A stretch of 64,000 nt of DNA from Dethiobacter sp. (lineage in GTDB: Bacteria > Bacillota > Dethiobacteria > Dethiobacterales > Dethiobacteraceae): assembly GCA_020725465.1 (NCBI GenBank), contig DYEY01000036.1:1-64000 (forward strand), given 5' to 3'. Made by a program: the position numbers and the translations under genes. Positions 1 to 7,394 of this stretch are shown here, one piece after another. The notes beneath the pieces were generated by a model, which was not told the DNA's origin, searched no databases, and worked only from the letters and a program-made list of their open reading frames with translations. Each line of letters starts with the position of its first letter. Within the stretch, counting starts at the first letter, position 1.

Positions 1-1653
1 GTAGCCGCCCGCTTCACCCTGGACGCCATGCCCGGCAAACAGATGAGCATTGATGCCGACTTCAACGCCGGCCTGATTGACGAGAATACCGCCAAGGAGC
101 GGCGCCGTGCTCTGCAGCGGGAAGCCGATTTCCACGGCGCCATGGACGGTGCCAGCAAGTTTGTCAAGGGAGACGCCATTGCCGGCGTAGTCATCGTGCT
201 GGTTAACATCCTGGGCGGGCTGGCCATCGGCATCGTGCAAAAAGGCCTGCCCGTGGAAAGGGCGGTACATACCTATACCCTGCTCACGGTGGGGGACGGG
301 TTGGTTACCCAGATACCGGCCCTGCTGATCTCCACGGCGGCAGGCTTGCTGGTTACCCGCTCTGCCAACAGCCGCAGCTTCGGCGATGACCTGACCCGCC
401 AGTTACTGGGGTTCCCCCGGGTCATCGGCATGGCGGCGGGGATTGTGCTGCTCCTTGGCTTTGTTCCGGGATTGCCCTTTATTCCCTTCTTCGTGCTGGC
501 CCTGGGCAGCGGTGCCACCTCCTACCTGCTGCACACCGAAGAAAAGCAGAGGCTGGCCCGCCAGAAGAGCCGGGAGGAACAGGAAGCGGCTAAAGCATCG
601 TCCCAGCCCGACAGCTTTGTCTCCCTGATACCGGTGGACACCCTGGAAGTGGAGCTGGGTTACGGCCTGCTGCCGCTGACAGAGAAACGGGAAGGCGGCG
701 ACCTGCTGGAGAGAGTGACGGCGGCACGGCGTAAGTGCGCCCTGGAGATGGGACTGGTGGTACAGCCCATCCGTGTCCGCGACAACCTGCAGCTGCCCCC
801 GGACAGCTACTGCATTCGCCTCAAGGGCAATGTGGTAGGGTCAGGCACCCTGAAAACCGGTTATAGTCTGGCCATGGACCCGGGCGGCGCAGAGGGACAG
901 ATAGACGGTATTCCCACCCGGGAGCCGGCTTTTGGCCTTTCTGCCCTCTGGATCAGCAAGGACAGGAAAGAAGAGGCTGAACTGGCGGGCTACACAGTGG
1001 TGGACGAGACCACTGTCCTTATCACGCACCTGACAGAAATCCTGAAAAAACACGCCCATGAGCTTTTGGGCAGGCAGGAGACCAAGGCCCTGGTGGACAT
1101 GGTCAAAGAAACCCGACCGGCGGTGGTGGAGGAACTGATACCCGGCCTGCTTGGGCTGGGCGATGTGCAGAAGGTGCTGCAAAACCTGCTCCTTGAGCGG
1201 GTACCCATCCGGGATATGGCCAGCATCCTGGAGGCGCTGGCTGACCATGCTGGTTTCTCCAGGGACGCGGATTACCTGACGGAGACAGCGAGGCAGGCGC
1301 TCTCACGGACCATCTGCTCCCTCTACGCCGACCAGGAGGGGCGCCTCAGCGTGCTGACCCTGAACCCGGCGGTGGAACAGGAGATATTCGAGTCACTCCA
1401 GCATTCGCCGCAGGGTACTTACCCGTCGCTGAGCCCCGACAAGACAAGGCAGCTTTTCCGGAGCCTTTCGGCCCGGGTGGAAGAGATGACGCTGCGGGGG
1501 CAGTCGCCTGTCCTCCTGGTGTCCCCGCGCATCCGCCTGCCGTTCCGGCGCCTGCTTGGGCGCTCGCTGTCCCAGGTGGCGGTGCTTTCTTACAATGAAA
1601 TTGCCCCCGGCATTGAAGTACAGGCGGCGGGAGTGGTGGGTTATGAAGATTAA
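1..1653 (+). CDS. flhA: Flagellar export apparatus protein FlhA (5' end cut by window)
   Basis: FlhA is the large export-gate protein of the flagellar type III secretion system, in the inner ring of the basal body. The frame is open from base 1, so the N-terminal membrane segments lie outside the window. What remains starts in the conserved cytoplasmic FHIPEP-type loop (ADFNAGLIDE), continues with about four hydrophobic segments up to base 530, and ends with the roughly 350-residue cytoplasmic domain that docks chaperone-substrate complexes. The stop codon overlaps the flhF start by 11 bases, so the two are translationally coupled in one flagellar operon. Identification is secure; only the true start is unseen. 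Confidence 0.96.
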   Translation, partial: VAARFTLDAMPGKQMSIDADFNAGLIDENTAKERRRALQREADFHGAMDGASKFVKGDAIAGVVIVLVNILGGLAIGIVQKGLPVERAVHTYTLLTVGDGLVTQIPALLISTAAGLLVTRSANSRSFGDDLTRQLLGFPRVIGMAAGIVLLLGFVPGLPFIPFFVLALGSGATSYLLHTEEKQRLARQKSREEQEAAKASSQPDSFVSLIPVDTLEVELGYGLLPLTEKREGGDLLERVTAARRKCALEMGLVVQPIRVRDNLQLPPDSYCIRLKGNVVGSGTLKTGYSLAMDPGGAEGQIDGIPTREPAFGLSALWISKDRKEEAELAGYTVVDETTVLITHLTEILKKHAHELLGRQETKALVDMVKETRPAVVEELIPGLLGLGDVQKVLQNLLLERVPIRDMASILEALADHAGFSRDADYLTETARQALSRTICSLYADQEGRLSVLTLNPAVEQEIFESLQHSPQGTYPSLSPDKTRQLFRSLSARVEEMTLRGQSPVLLVSPRIRLPFRRLLGRSLSQVAVLSYNEIAPGIEVQAAGVVGYED

Positions 1654-2713
1654 AAAGTATGTGGCAGAGTCGGTAAAGGAAGGGCTGGAGCAGGTACGCA
1701 GCGATATGGGTCCCGATGCCGTGATCCTGGAGAGCAGGAAAGTAAGACGGAGGGGCCTGACGGGGCTTTTGCTGCCCAAAAGGGTGGAAATCACCGCGGC
1801 AATTGACAGTGATGGCGGTATGGCCAAAACAGTACCGTTAAACGGCATGGGTAAGCCTTCGCAGCTGGAGCGGGAAATCGCTGAACTTAAAGGTATGGTT
1901 GGTCTGCTGCTGCAGCGGGAAACCAACCGGAAAGGCACCCCGGCCGGGTATCTTTTGGCCAGGCTGGAAGAGAACGACATTGAAAGCGAGCTGGCGGCTG
2001 ACATTGTGGGCGGAGTGGAAAAAATGACCGGCGGCGCGGCGGTAACGACTGAGGTAATGGCGGCGCTGCTGAAAAACCGGGTCAGGGAGATGCTCCCTGT
2101 GGCCCAAATCCCGCACCAGGCCAGGTTTTTAACTTTTGTCGGTCCCACCGGTGTGGGCAAAACCACTACCCTGGCCAAGCTGGCCGCTTATTACACTTTT
2201 GAGCGCGGGAAAAAAACTGCCATTATAACGGTGGACACCTACCGCATCGGGGCGGTGGAACAGCTGAAAACTTACGCCGCCATTACCGGCATTCCGGTGG
2301 CGGTGGTAAACACGCCCCAGGACATGCGCAAAGCCCTGGCCGACTTTTCGGACAAAGATATTGTCCTGGTGGACACCACCGGCCGTGCCGCCAAAAACGC
2401 CATGCAGATCAGCGAGACAGCGGCTTTTTTAAAGCTGTTGCCCAAAGGAGTAACTTTCCTGGTGGTAAGCGCCGGCACCAAGCCGCGTGACCTGAAAAGA
2501 ATCGCTGACGGGTTCCGCCGCCTTAACTGCGACCACCTGATCTTCACCAAGCTTGATGAGACGGAGAGCGGCGGCGTAATCCTCAATATGTGCAGTTACA
2601 CCAATTTGCCGGTGGCTTTTGTCACCACCGGACAGAACGTTCCGGAAGATATTGAGCCGGCCCGGGCGGAAAGGCTGGCGGACTTTGTGCTGGGAGGGGG
2701 ATGGAATGGCTGA
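1643..2713 (+). CDS. flhF: Flagellar biosynthesis GTPase FlhF
   Basis: FlhF is an SRP-type GTPase that places the flagellar basal body. From ATG 1643 it has 356 residues. The N-terminal B domain begins MKIKKYVAES, followed by a linker and the NG GTPase domain with a P-loop near residues 167-174 (GPTGVGKT), a G3-like motif DTTGRA and the TKLDE motif that reads guanine. An upstream in-frame extension is open but lies inside flhA; ATG 1643 gives the family N-terminus and a purine-rich sequence (gggagtggtggg) in front. It overlaps flhA by 11 bases and flhG by 8, which fits coupled synthesis of the FlhF/FlhG pair. Confidence 0.96.
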   Translation: MKIKKYVAESVKEGLEQVRSDMGPDAVILESRKVRRRGLTGLLLPKRVEITAAIDSDGGMAKTVPLNGMGKPSQLEREIAELKGMVGLLLQRETNRKGTPAGYLLARLEENDIESELAADIVGGVEKMTGGAAVTTEVMAALLKNRVREMLPVAQIPHQARFLTFVGPTGVGKTTTLAKLAAYYTFERGKKTAIITVDTYRIGAVEQLKTYAAITGIPVAVVNTPQDMRKALADFSDKDIVLVDTTGRAAKNAMQISETAAFLKLLPKGVTFLVVSAGTKPRDLKRIADGFRRLNCDHLIFTKLDETESGGVILNMCSYTNLPVAFVTTGQNVPEDIEPARAERLADFVLGGGWNG

Positions 2714-3572
2714 CCAGGCAGAAAAACTGAGGCAGATGGCCGCCGGCAAGACCGTGCCGGCCTCGCCACACAAGTCCCGGGTCATCACCGTCACCAGCGG
2801 CAAAGGCGGTACCGGCAAATCGAACCTGGCGGTAAACCTGGCCCTGGCGCTGGCAGTGCGGGGAAAACGGGTAATTATTTTCGATGCCGATTTCGGCACC
2901 GCCAATGTGGATATTATCCTGGGCATGGTACATGGGTATGACCTGCACCATGTGATTAAGGGCGAGACAGAACTGTCATCCATCATCGTAGCCGGGCCCC
3001 TGGGTGTCAGGGTCGTGCCAGGCGGCGGCGGGTTCCTGGAACTGGGAGAGCTGGATGCCGCCAGGCGCCGGAGGCTGCTGGACCAGCTGCTCCAGCTGGA
3101 GAAAGAGTGTGATTATGTGCTGGTGGATACCGGTGCCGGGCTGTCCAGGACGGTGGTTGCGTTTCTGGCCGCCGCAGACGATATGCTCCTGGTGACCACG
3201 CCGGAGCCCACCGCCGTGGCTGACGCCTACCGTTTAGCCAAGGTGGCGGCTACCTGCCGGCTCCATTCCGTAATTAAACTGGTGGTCAACCAGGCGTCCG
3301 TCCGCGAAGGCCATGAGGTGGCCCGCCGCTTTGGAATGGTCACGGAAAAGTACTTAAACCTGCCGGTGGATTTTTTGGGGGCCATACCTCAGGACCACTT
3401 TGTCACGCTGGCAGTTAAAAAACAGGAACCGTTCCTCCTGGCTTATCCCCACAGCCCGGCCGCCGCTGGCCTCAGAACAATCGCGCAAAACCTGGACAGC
3501 GGGGAACGCCCGCAGCAAGGCGGCATGGGAGGCTTCTACAGGCGGCTGTCAAAAATTTTGGGGCGGAATTGA
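2706..3572 (+). CDS. flhG: Flagellar number regulator FlhG (MinD-like ATPase)
   Basis: FlhG (YlxH) is a MinD/ParA-family ATPase that stimulates FlhF GTPase and controls flagellar number or position. The 288-residue product starts with the conserved activator helix (DQAEKLRQ at residues 3-10), known in the family to insert into FlhF. A deviant Walker A motif follows at residues 31-39 (SGKGGTGKS), and a switch region DADFGTAN. The ATG at 2706 sits behind a GGGAGGGGG ribosome binding site at 2692-2700 and overlaps flhF by 8 bases. The C-terminus ends in a short basic stretch, which in this family contributes to membrane binding. Confidence 0.95.
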   Translation: MADQAEKLRQMAAGKTVPASPHKSRVITVTSGKGGTGKSNLAVNLALALAVRGKRVIIFDADFGTANVDIILGMVHGYDLHHVIKGETELSSIIVAGPLGVRVVPGGGGFLELGELDAARRRRLLDQLLQLEKECDYVLVDTGAGLSRTVVAFLAAADDMLLVTTPEPTAVADAYRLAKVAATCRLHSVIKLVVNQASVREGHEVARRFGMVTEKYLNLPVDFLGAIPQDHFVTLAVKKQEPFLLAYPHSPAAAGLRTIAQNLDSGERPQQGGMGGFYRRLSKILGRN

Positions 3573-3577
3573 AGGCA

Positions 3578-4219
3578 ATGGCAGCCAGGGAATATTTTTG
3601 GCCAAATATGCATATGGAGATTGCCGGAGCGGCGGAGGATGTCTATTACCATACCCTGGTGTTTGAGGTCGCGGGAGATTACTTACACGTAGCCCAGCCT
3701 GAGGCCGGTTTCCTCCCGGAGGACGGGGCGCGGGTAAAGGGAAGGTTTGTTCTGGGCGAGGCGCTTTACAGTTTTTCAACCACAGTGGAGGGCAGGACCT
3801 GGTCTGAAGGGGAGCCACTTCTGATACTGCGCAGGCCGTCCCGCCTGGTGCGTAACCAGCGCCGCGACTATTACCGCTACCCGGTAATACTGGAGGCGGA
3901 GTATACCCTGGGCGGCGGCGATGGGGACGACCAATGGGTGGAGGCCTACACACTGGACCTGGGCGGCGGCGGTATGCGGCTGGCCACCGATGAGCGGCTG
4001 CAGGAAGGGACTGAACTGAAGTTACGGCTTTACCTGCCGCTGCAAAAGGCAGAGCCGCCTGAGCTGTTGGAAACGGCGGGGAAGATCATCAGGTCCTTCC
4101 CGCTCAGGGCCAAAGAAGACAAATATGTTTACGCCATACAGTTCACCCGGATCAAAGAAGCGCAGCGGGACAAAATTATCGGGTTTATCTTCGCCCTGTT
4201 AAGAAGGAGAATCCGTTAA
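3578..4219 (+). CDS. PilZ-domain flagellar brake-type protein (YcgR-like)
   Basis: This is a probable cyclic-di-GMP receptor that adjusts motility. The 213-residue protein has an N-terminal YcgR-like beta domain (residues 5-85) and a C-terminal PilZ domain. The RxxxR half of the c-di-GMP site is present (RRDYYR near residues 95-100). In the second half, usually D/NxSxxG, the serine is glycine (DLGGGG), so binding is likely but not certain. ATG 3578 was chosen because a purine-rich GGGCGGA sits about 10 bases upstream; a TTG at 3569 overlapping the flhG stop is the alternative. Its place between flhG and sigD supports a flagellar role, and an HD-GYP enzyme is encoded at 29851. Confidence 0.85.
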   Translation: MAAREYFWPNMHMEIAGAAEDVYYHTLVFEVAGDYLHVAQPEAGFLPEDGARVKGRFVLGEALYSFSTTVEGRTWSEGEPLLILRRPSRLVRNQRRDYYRYPVILEAEYTLGGGDGDDQWVEAYTLDLGGGGMRLATDERLQEGTELKLRLYLPLQKAEPPELLETAGKIIRSFPLRAKEDKYVYAIQFTRIKEAQRDKIIGFIFALLRRRIR

Positions 4220-4231
4220 AGGAGGGATATT

Positions 4232-4960
4232 ATGGCCTTGACTGGTTATGGCTATCAAGTGGAAAACCGGGAGATCCTGGTGGAAAAATTTCTGCCGCTG
4301 GTTAACAGGATAGCCAACCGGCTGGCGATGGGGCTCCCTTCCCATATTGACAGGGGCGACCTGGTGGGGAGCGGGGTGCTGGGACTGCTGGATGCCCTGG
4401 ACAGGTACGACGCTTCCAAAGGACCGCTGAAAAACTATGTGGCGCTGCGGGTACGGGGGGCGATGCTGGATGAACTGCGCAAGATGAGCTGGCTTCCGCG
4501 CAACCTGCTGCAGAAAGCAAAGGAGATTGAAGGGGCCTATGCCACGCTGCGAGCCCGGCTGTTAAGAGAGCCAAACGATACTGAGCTGGCGGAGGAACTG
4601 GGTATCGACACTGTGGAGTTAAGCCGGCTGATGGCCTATATCAACCAGAAGGCGGTAATTTCTTTGGAGGAATACCTCTTTGCCGGAGCCGGAGGAGACA
4701 AAAAAGTGGAGGAGAAGCTGGCGGATGAGGACCTGGACAGCTGCCCGGAGAACAGGCTGCTGAAACAGGAACAGCTGGACAGGCTGTCTGCAGCCCTGTC
4801 CACACTGACTGAGCGGGAGCAGCTGATCCTTCACCTTTATTACCGGGAAGAGCTGACGCTGAGAGAAATCGGCCTGGTACTGGATATCGGCGAGTCCAGG
4901 GTGTGCCAGCTGCACAGCCGCGCCATGCTGAAATTGCGGGCCCGGATGAGGGGATGGTAA
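4232..4960 (+). CDS. sigD: Flagellar/motility sigma factor SigD (FliA, sigma-28)
   Basis: This alternative sigma factor directs late flagellar, chemotaxis and autolysin promoters. The 242-residue length matches the family. Region 2 spans about residues 15-85 (LVNRIANRL to DELRKMSWLPR, the FliA-type region 2.4 with RxLxWxPR), region 3 about 95-140, and region 4 about 180-240 with a helix-turn-helix (LTLREIGLVLDIGESRVCQL). A strong AAAGGAGGG precedes ATG 4232. It follows the PilZ gene by 12 bases, and the next gene starts on its stop codon (TAATG), so it belongs to the flagellar operon. Region 1.1 is absent, as is normal for group 3 sigma factors. Confidence 0.95.
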   Translation: MALTGYGYQVENREILVEKFLPLVNRIANRLAMGLPSHIDRGDLVGSGVLGLLDALDRYDASKGPLKNYVALRVRGAMLDELRKMSWLPRNLLQKAKEIEGAYATLRARLLREPNDTELAEELGIDTVELSRLMAYINQKAVISLEEYLFAGAGGDKKVEEKLADEDLDSCPENRLLKQEQLDRLSAALSTLTEREQLILHLYYREELTLREIGLVLDIGESRVCQLHSRAMLKLRARMRGW

Positions 4961-5379
4961 TGGTTTACCTCATGCTGGTTGTAGGCCTTTTTGTCTGTGG
5001 TTATGCAATAAGCGCGCTTTACAGAAAAAAACAAAAACTGCTGCTGACCAGCCCTTCCCGGGAAATGCCGGCCGCCGCTGCCATGCTCTCAGCCGATCCC
5101 GTGTTCCGTGAACTGAAAGAACAGGTGGAGGTCGGGCTGTCGGTTATCAGAAAGCAGCAGGACCTGGTGGCGGATACGCTGTTCAGGTTGGAGAAACAGC
5201 TGCAAACAATAGCGGTTTGCCAATGCGGCCCTGACAGGGATAGTGGATTGGATGACACGGGCAGGCTGCGTGAAGAGGTCAGGCTGCTGCACAGTCAGGG
5301 CGCCACGGTGACACAAATCGCCGGCTGCACCGGCCTGGGCAAGGGGGAAGTGGAATTAATATTACGGTTAAAGAATTAA
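4960..5379 (+). CDS. DUF6115-type membrane-anchored protein, SwrB position
   Basis: The 139-residue product begins with one membrane segment (VYLMLVVGLFVCGYAISALY), followed by a charged coiled-coil-like stretch (residues 45-85), a cysteine pair (CQCG) and a C-terminal helix-turn-helix-like segment (LLHSQGATVTQIAGCTGLG). The start overlaps the sigD stop as TAATG with GATGAGGGG in front; an ATG 6 bases earlier is also open. Bacillus subtilis has swrB directly behind sigD, also with one N-terminal membrane helix and a cytoplasmic part, and SwrB promotes assembly of the flagellar export gate. I infer a similar role from position and architecture; sequence similarity to SwrB was not tested. Confidence 0.75.
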   Translation: MVYLMLVVGLFVCGYAISALYRKKQKLLLTSPSREMPAAAAMLSADPVFRELKEQVEVGLSVIRKQQDLVADTLFRLEKQLQTIAVCQCGPDRDSGLDDTGRLREEVRLLHSQGATVTQIAGCTGLGKGEVELILRLKN

Positions 5380-5418
5380 GTTCACCGCTGTCTGATAAAA
5401 GCGAAGGAGGTGCCATGG

Positions 5419-6189
5419 ATGCTGAGAGGTCTTTACACAGCCGCCAGGGGGATGGCGGTGGAACAGAAGAAACAGGAAATCATCAGCAACAATCTGGCCA
5501 ACAGCAATACCACCGGCTTTAAAAAAGAAATAACCCTGGTGCAAAGCGCGCCGGAACTGCCTGTGATACTCCAGGAGAAGGGCAGCAGGAGGCTGCTTGG
5601 CACGGGCGGGCAGGGCGCCCTGCTGGATACGGTGGTAACGGTGCTGAGCCAGGGTGATCTGGAACAGACCGGGAGGAGCCTTGACCTGGCCCTGGCGGAG
5701 CGCAGGCCCGGCGGGGGCACCGCCTTCTTTGCGGTTGCCACACCCCAGGGGGTCAGGTATACCCGGGACGGTCATTTTTCCCTGGACCGGGACGGTTCTC
5801 TGGTAACCAGCCAGGGTTTCCGTGTGCTGGATGTCAACGGCCGGGCAGTGTCTTTGCCCGGAGAGCGGGTACAGGTAGACGCCGACGGTGTGATTTGGCA
5901 GGAAGACGCGGTTATTGCCCGGCTGGCGATACCGGTCTTTGGCGGTGAAAGGCTGGCTGGCCTGGAAAAGAGAGGCGACAACCTGTTTGAAGACACCATG
6001 GGAGGAGCAACGGAGCAGGCTTCCGGCCAGGTGCGGCAGGGGTTCCTGGAGCGGCCGAACCTGAACATGGTCAGTGAGATGATAAACATGCTGGAGGTAA
6101 TGCGCACTTACGAGGCAAACCAGAAAACGCTGCAGGCCCAGGACGAGCTGCTTGGCAAAAGCGCCAACGAACTGGGCAGCCTGCGCTAG
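5419..6189 (+). CDS. flgF: Flagellar basal-body rod protein, FlgF/FlgG family
   Basis: This is a structural protein of the flagellar rod or hook-rod junction. The 256-residue product carries the N-terminal basal-body rod motif (ANNLANxxTTGFKK type, seen as SNNLANSNTTGFKK near residue 25) and the C-terminal Flg_bbr_C motif (residues about 205-250, NLNMVSEMINMLEVMRTYEANQK region), which form the coiled-coil core. ATG 5419 lies 8 bases behind AAGGAGG; an in-frame GTG at 5410 overlaps that ribosome binding site and is rejected. The gene is 10 bases upstream of flgG, and the two are paralogues, like flhO/flhP in Bacillus. Which is proximal and which distal rod protein is assigned by order only. 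Confidence 0.85.
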   Translation: MLRGLYTAARGMAVEQKKQEIISNNLANSNTTGFKKEITLVQSAPELPVILQEKGSRRLLGTGGQGALLDTVVTVLSQGDLEQTGRSLDLALAERRPGGGTAFFAVATPQGVRYTRDGHFSLDRDGSLVTSQGFRVLDVNGRAVSLPGERVQVDADGVIWQEDAVIARLAIPVFGGERLAGLEKRGDNLFEDTMGGATEQASGQVRQGFLERPNLNMVSEMINMLEVMRTYEANQKTLQAQDELLGKSANELGSLR

Positions 6190-6199
6190 GAGGTAAAAG

Positions 6200-6985
6200 A
6201 TGATCAGGCAACTGAGGAGCGGTGCCGCGGGCATGCAGGCCCAGGCCTTCAAAGTGGACAATATCGCCAACAACATCGCCAATATTAACAGCGACGGCTT
6301 TAAAAAAAGGGAAGTATCTTTCCGCGACCTGGTTTACCAGGCTGTATCCGGGCCGGGAAACCCGGTGGTCCCGGGCCGTGACCACCGGCTGCAGGTGGGT
6401 ACCGGAACCCGGGCCGGGTCGGCGTCCGTTTTCAGCCAGGGCGTACTGCGGCATACGGGGCGTGACCTGGACTTTGCCATTGAAGGGGAAGGGTTTTTCC
6501 GGGTGACTTTGCCGGACGGCAGTGAAGCTTACACCAGGGCAGGCGCTTTCAGCCGGGACGCGGCGGGCAACATTGTAACCGCCGAGGGCTACAGAGTCAA
6601 TTTCCTGACAGGGCTCCCCTCCGGGTGGGAAAGTCTCAGCGCAGACCCGTCCGGACAGGTTCGGTACACTCTCCTTGACCAGGAAGAGGGCAGTGACCCG
6701 GTGGAAGGCACAGTGGTGGTCTACCGCTTCCGCAACCCGGCGGGGCTGGAGAGCCTGGGCCGCAACCTGTACGCCGTTACCGCCAATTCCGGTGAAGCGG
6801 TGGCCGGCCGCCCGGGCGAAGACGGCTTTGGCCTCCTGAAGCAGGGAGCGCTGGAAAGCGCCAACGTAAACCTGGTGGAGGAAATGACGCAGCTGCTCAT
6901 GGCGCAGCGCGCCTACGAGCTCAGTTCCCGTACCGTGCGCACCGCGGACGAGATGTGGTCCATGGCCAACCAGATCCGCCGCTGA
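6200..6985 (+). CDS. flgG: Flagellar distal rod protein FlgG
   Basis: FlgG builds the distal rod of the flagellum. The 261-residue length is standard. The N-terminal motif is NIANNIANINSDGFKK (residues about 22-37), and the C-terminus has the Flg_bbr_C pattern (ESANVNLVEEMTQLLMAQRAYE) with a terminal heptad repeat (TVRTADEMWSMANQIRR). The ribosome binding site AGGAGG lies 8 bases before ATG 6200. This is the last recognisable gene of the flagellar operon here. No flgJ or hook gene follows; instead repeat sequences and a decayed remnant follow within 15 bases of the stop. Confidence 0.93.
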   Translation: MIRQLRSGAAGMQAQAFKVDNIANNIANINSDGFKKREVSFRDLVYQAVSGPGNPVVPGRDHRLQVGTGTRAGSASVFSQGVLRHTGRDLDFAIEGEGFFRVTLPDGSEAYTRAGAFSRDAAGNIVTAEGYRVNFLTGLPSGWESLSADPSGQVRYTLLDQEEGSDPVEGTVVVYRFRNPAGLESLGRNLYAVTANSGEAVAGRPGEDGFGLLKQGALESANVNLVEEMTQLLMAQRAYELSSRTVRTADEMWSMANQIRR

Positions 6986-6997
6986 TACGACACGCTG

Positions 6998-7063
6998 GTG
7001 ACACGGGGACGGTTCTTTTGTCATCTTCCAGTGACACAAGGACGGTTCTTTTGTCATCTTCCA
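6998..7063 (+). repeat. Two head-to-tail copies of a 33-bp repeat
   Basis: Copies at 6998-7030 and 7031-7063 abut exactly and differ at two positions (CGGGG in the first, CAAGG in the second). The shared core reads GGACGGTTCTTTTGTCA. The first copy is imperfectly self-complementary at its ends (GTGACA and TTTTGTCA). The same core occurs as an inverted pair at 36620-36670. Repeats with this GGGACGGTTCTTTTGTCA core are, to my knowledge, widespread in Peptococcaceae and related genomes, often near REP-associated (Y1/RAYT) transposases; no such transposase gene is in this window. Confidence 0.85.
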
Positions 7064-7241
7064 GTCCAAAGACGACATACTGTCAGCTATCCTGGAGAGA
7101 AGGCTCTGCAAACTGGCTGAGGAAGCAGAAGCCATTGCCAGGAACACCCTCTTTAACCTGCTTGAAAAACGCCGGTATATCTTTAAGGGACTCCTGACCA
7201 GCAAGGACAGCGGATTTTCTCCTGAAGAGGGGACAGTATAA
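7035..7241 (+). pseudogene. Decayed gene remnant without start codon
   Basis: An open frame runs from a stop at 7032 to TAA 7239-7241 with protein-like content: charged amphipathic helices such as DDILSAILERRLCKLAEEAE and RRYIFKGLLTSKDSGFSPEE. There is no ATG, GTG or TTG in its first part and no ribosome binding site, and its 5' part is made of the second 33-bp repeat copy. I read this as the C-terminal piece of a gene whose front was lost or replaced by the repeat. The parent family is not recognised. A chance open frame is the alternative. Confidence 0.45.
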
Positions 7242-7337
7242 TGCGTTAAACTGGCGGAAAATTTTGTAGTGGTTGCGGTAAATTACTTGCCAGTAAATTA
7301 GTGATTTTTACTGATAAGGAAACGGAATTACATTGTT

Positions 7338-7388
7338 CACCAAAGCGAAAGGTGTGGTAACACCTCGCCTTTCGCCTTGGTGTTTTAG
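7338..7388. terminator. Hairpin between convergent units
   Basis: A 13-bp stem with one mismatch pairs 7340-7352 (CCAAAGCGAAAGG) with 7368-7380 (CCTTTCGCCTTGG); an inner AGGTGT/ACACCT pairing closes the loop. It sits between the plus-strand flagellar side and the minus-strand operon ending at 7395. Short T/A tracts follow on the plus side (TGTTTTAG). It probably acts as a terminator for one or both directions. The 90 bases before it are AT-rich and hold no gene I can see. Confidence 0.65.
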
Positions 7389-7394
7389 ATAAGG

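Noticed and set aside
6071-7204. A 377-codon minus-strand open frame over the rod genes and repeats
   Set aside because: It shadows the flgF/flgG genes, crosses the 33-bp repeats, and shows no family motif; composition is that of a reverse frame.
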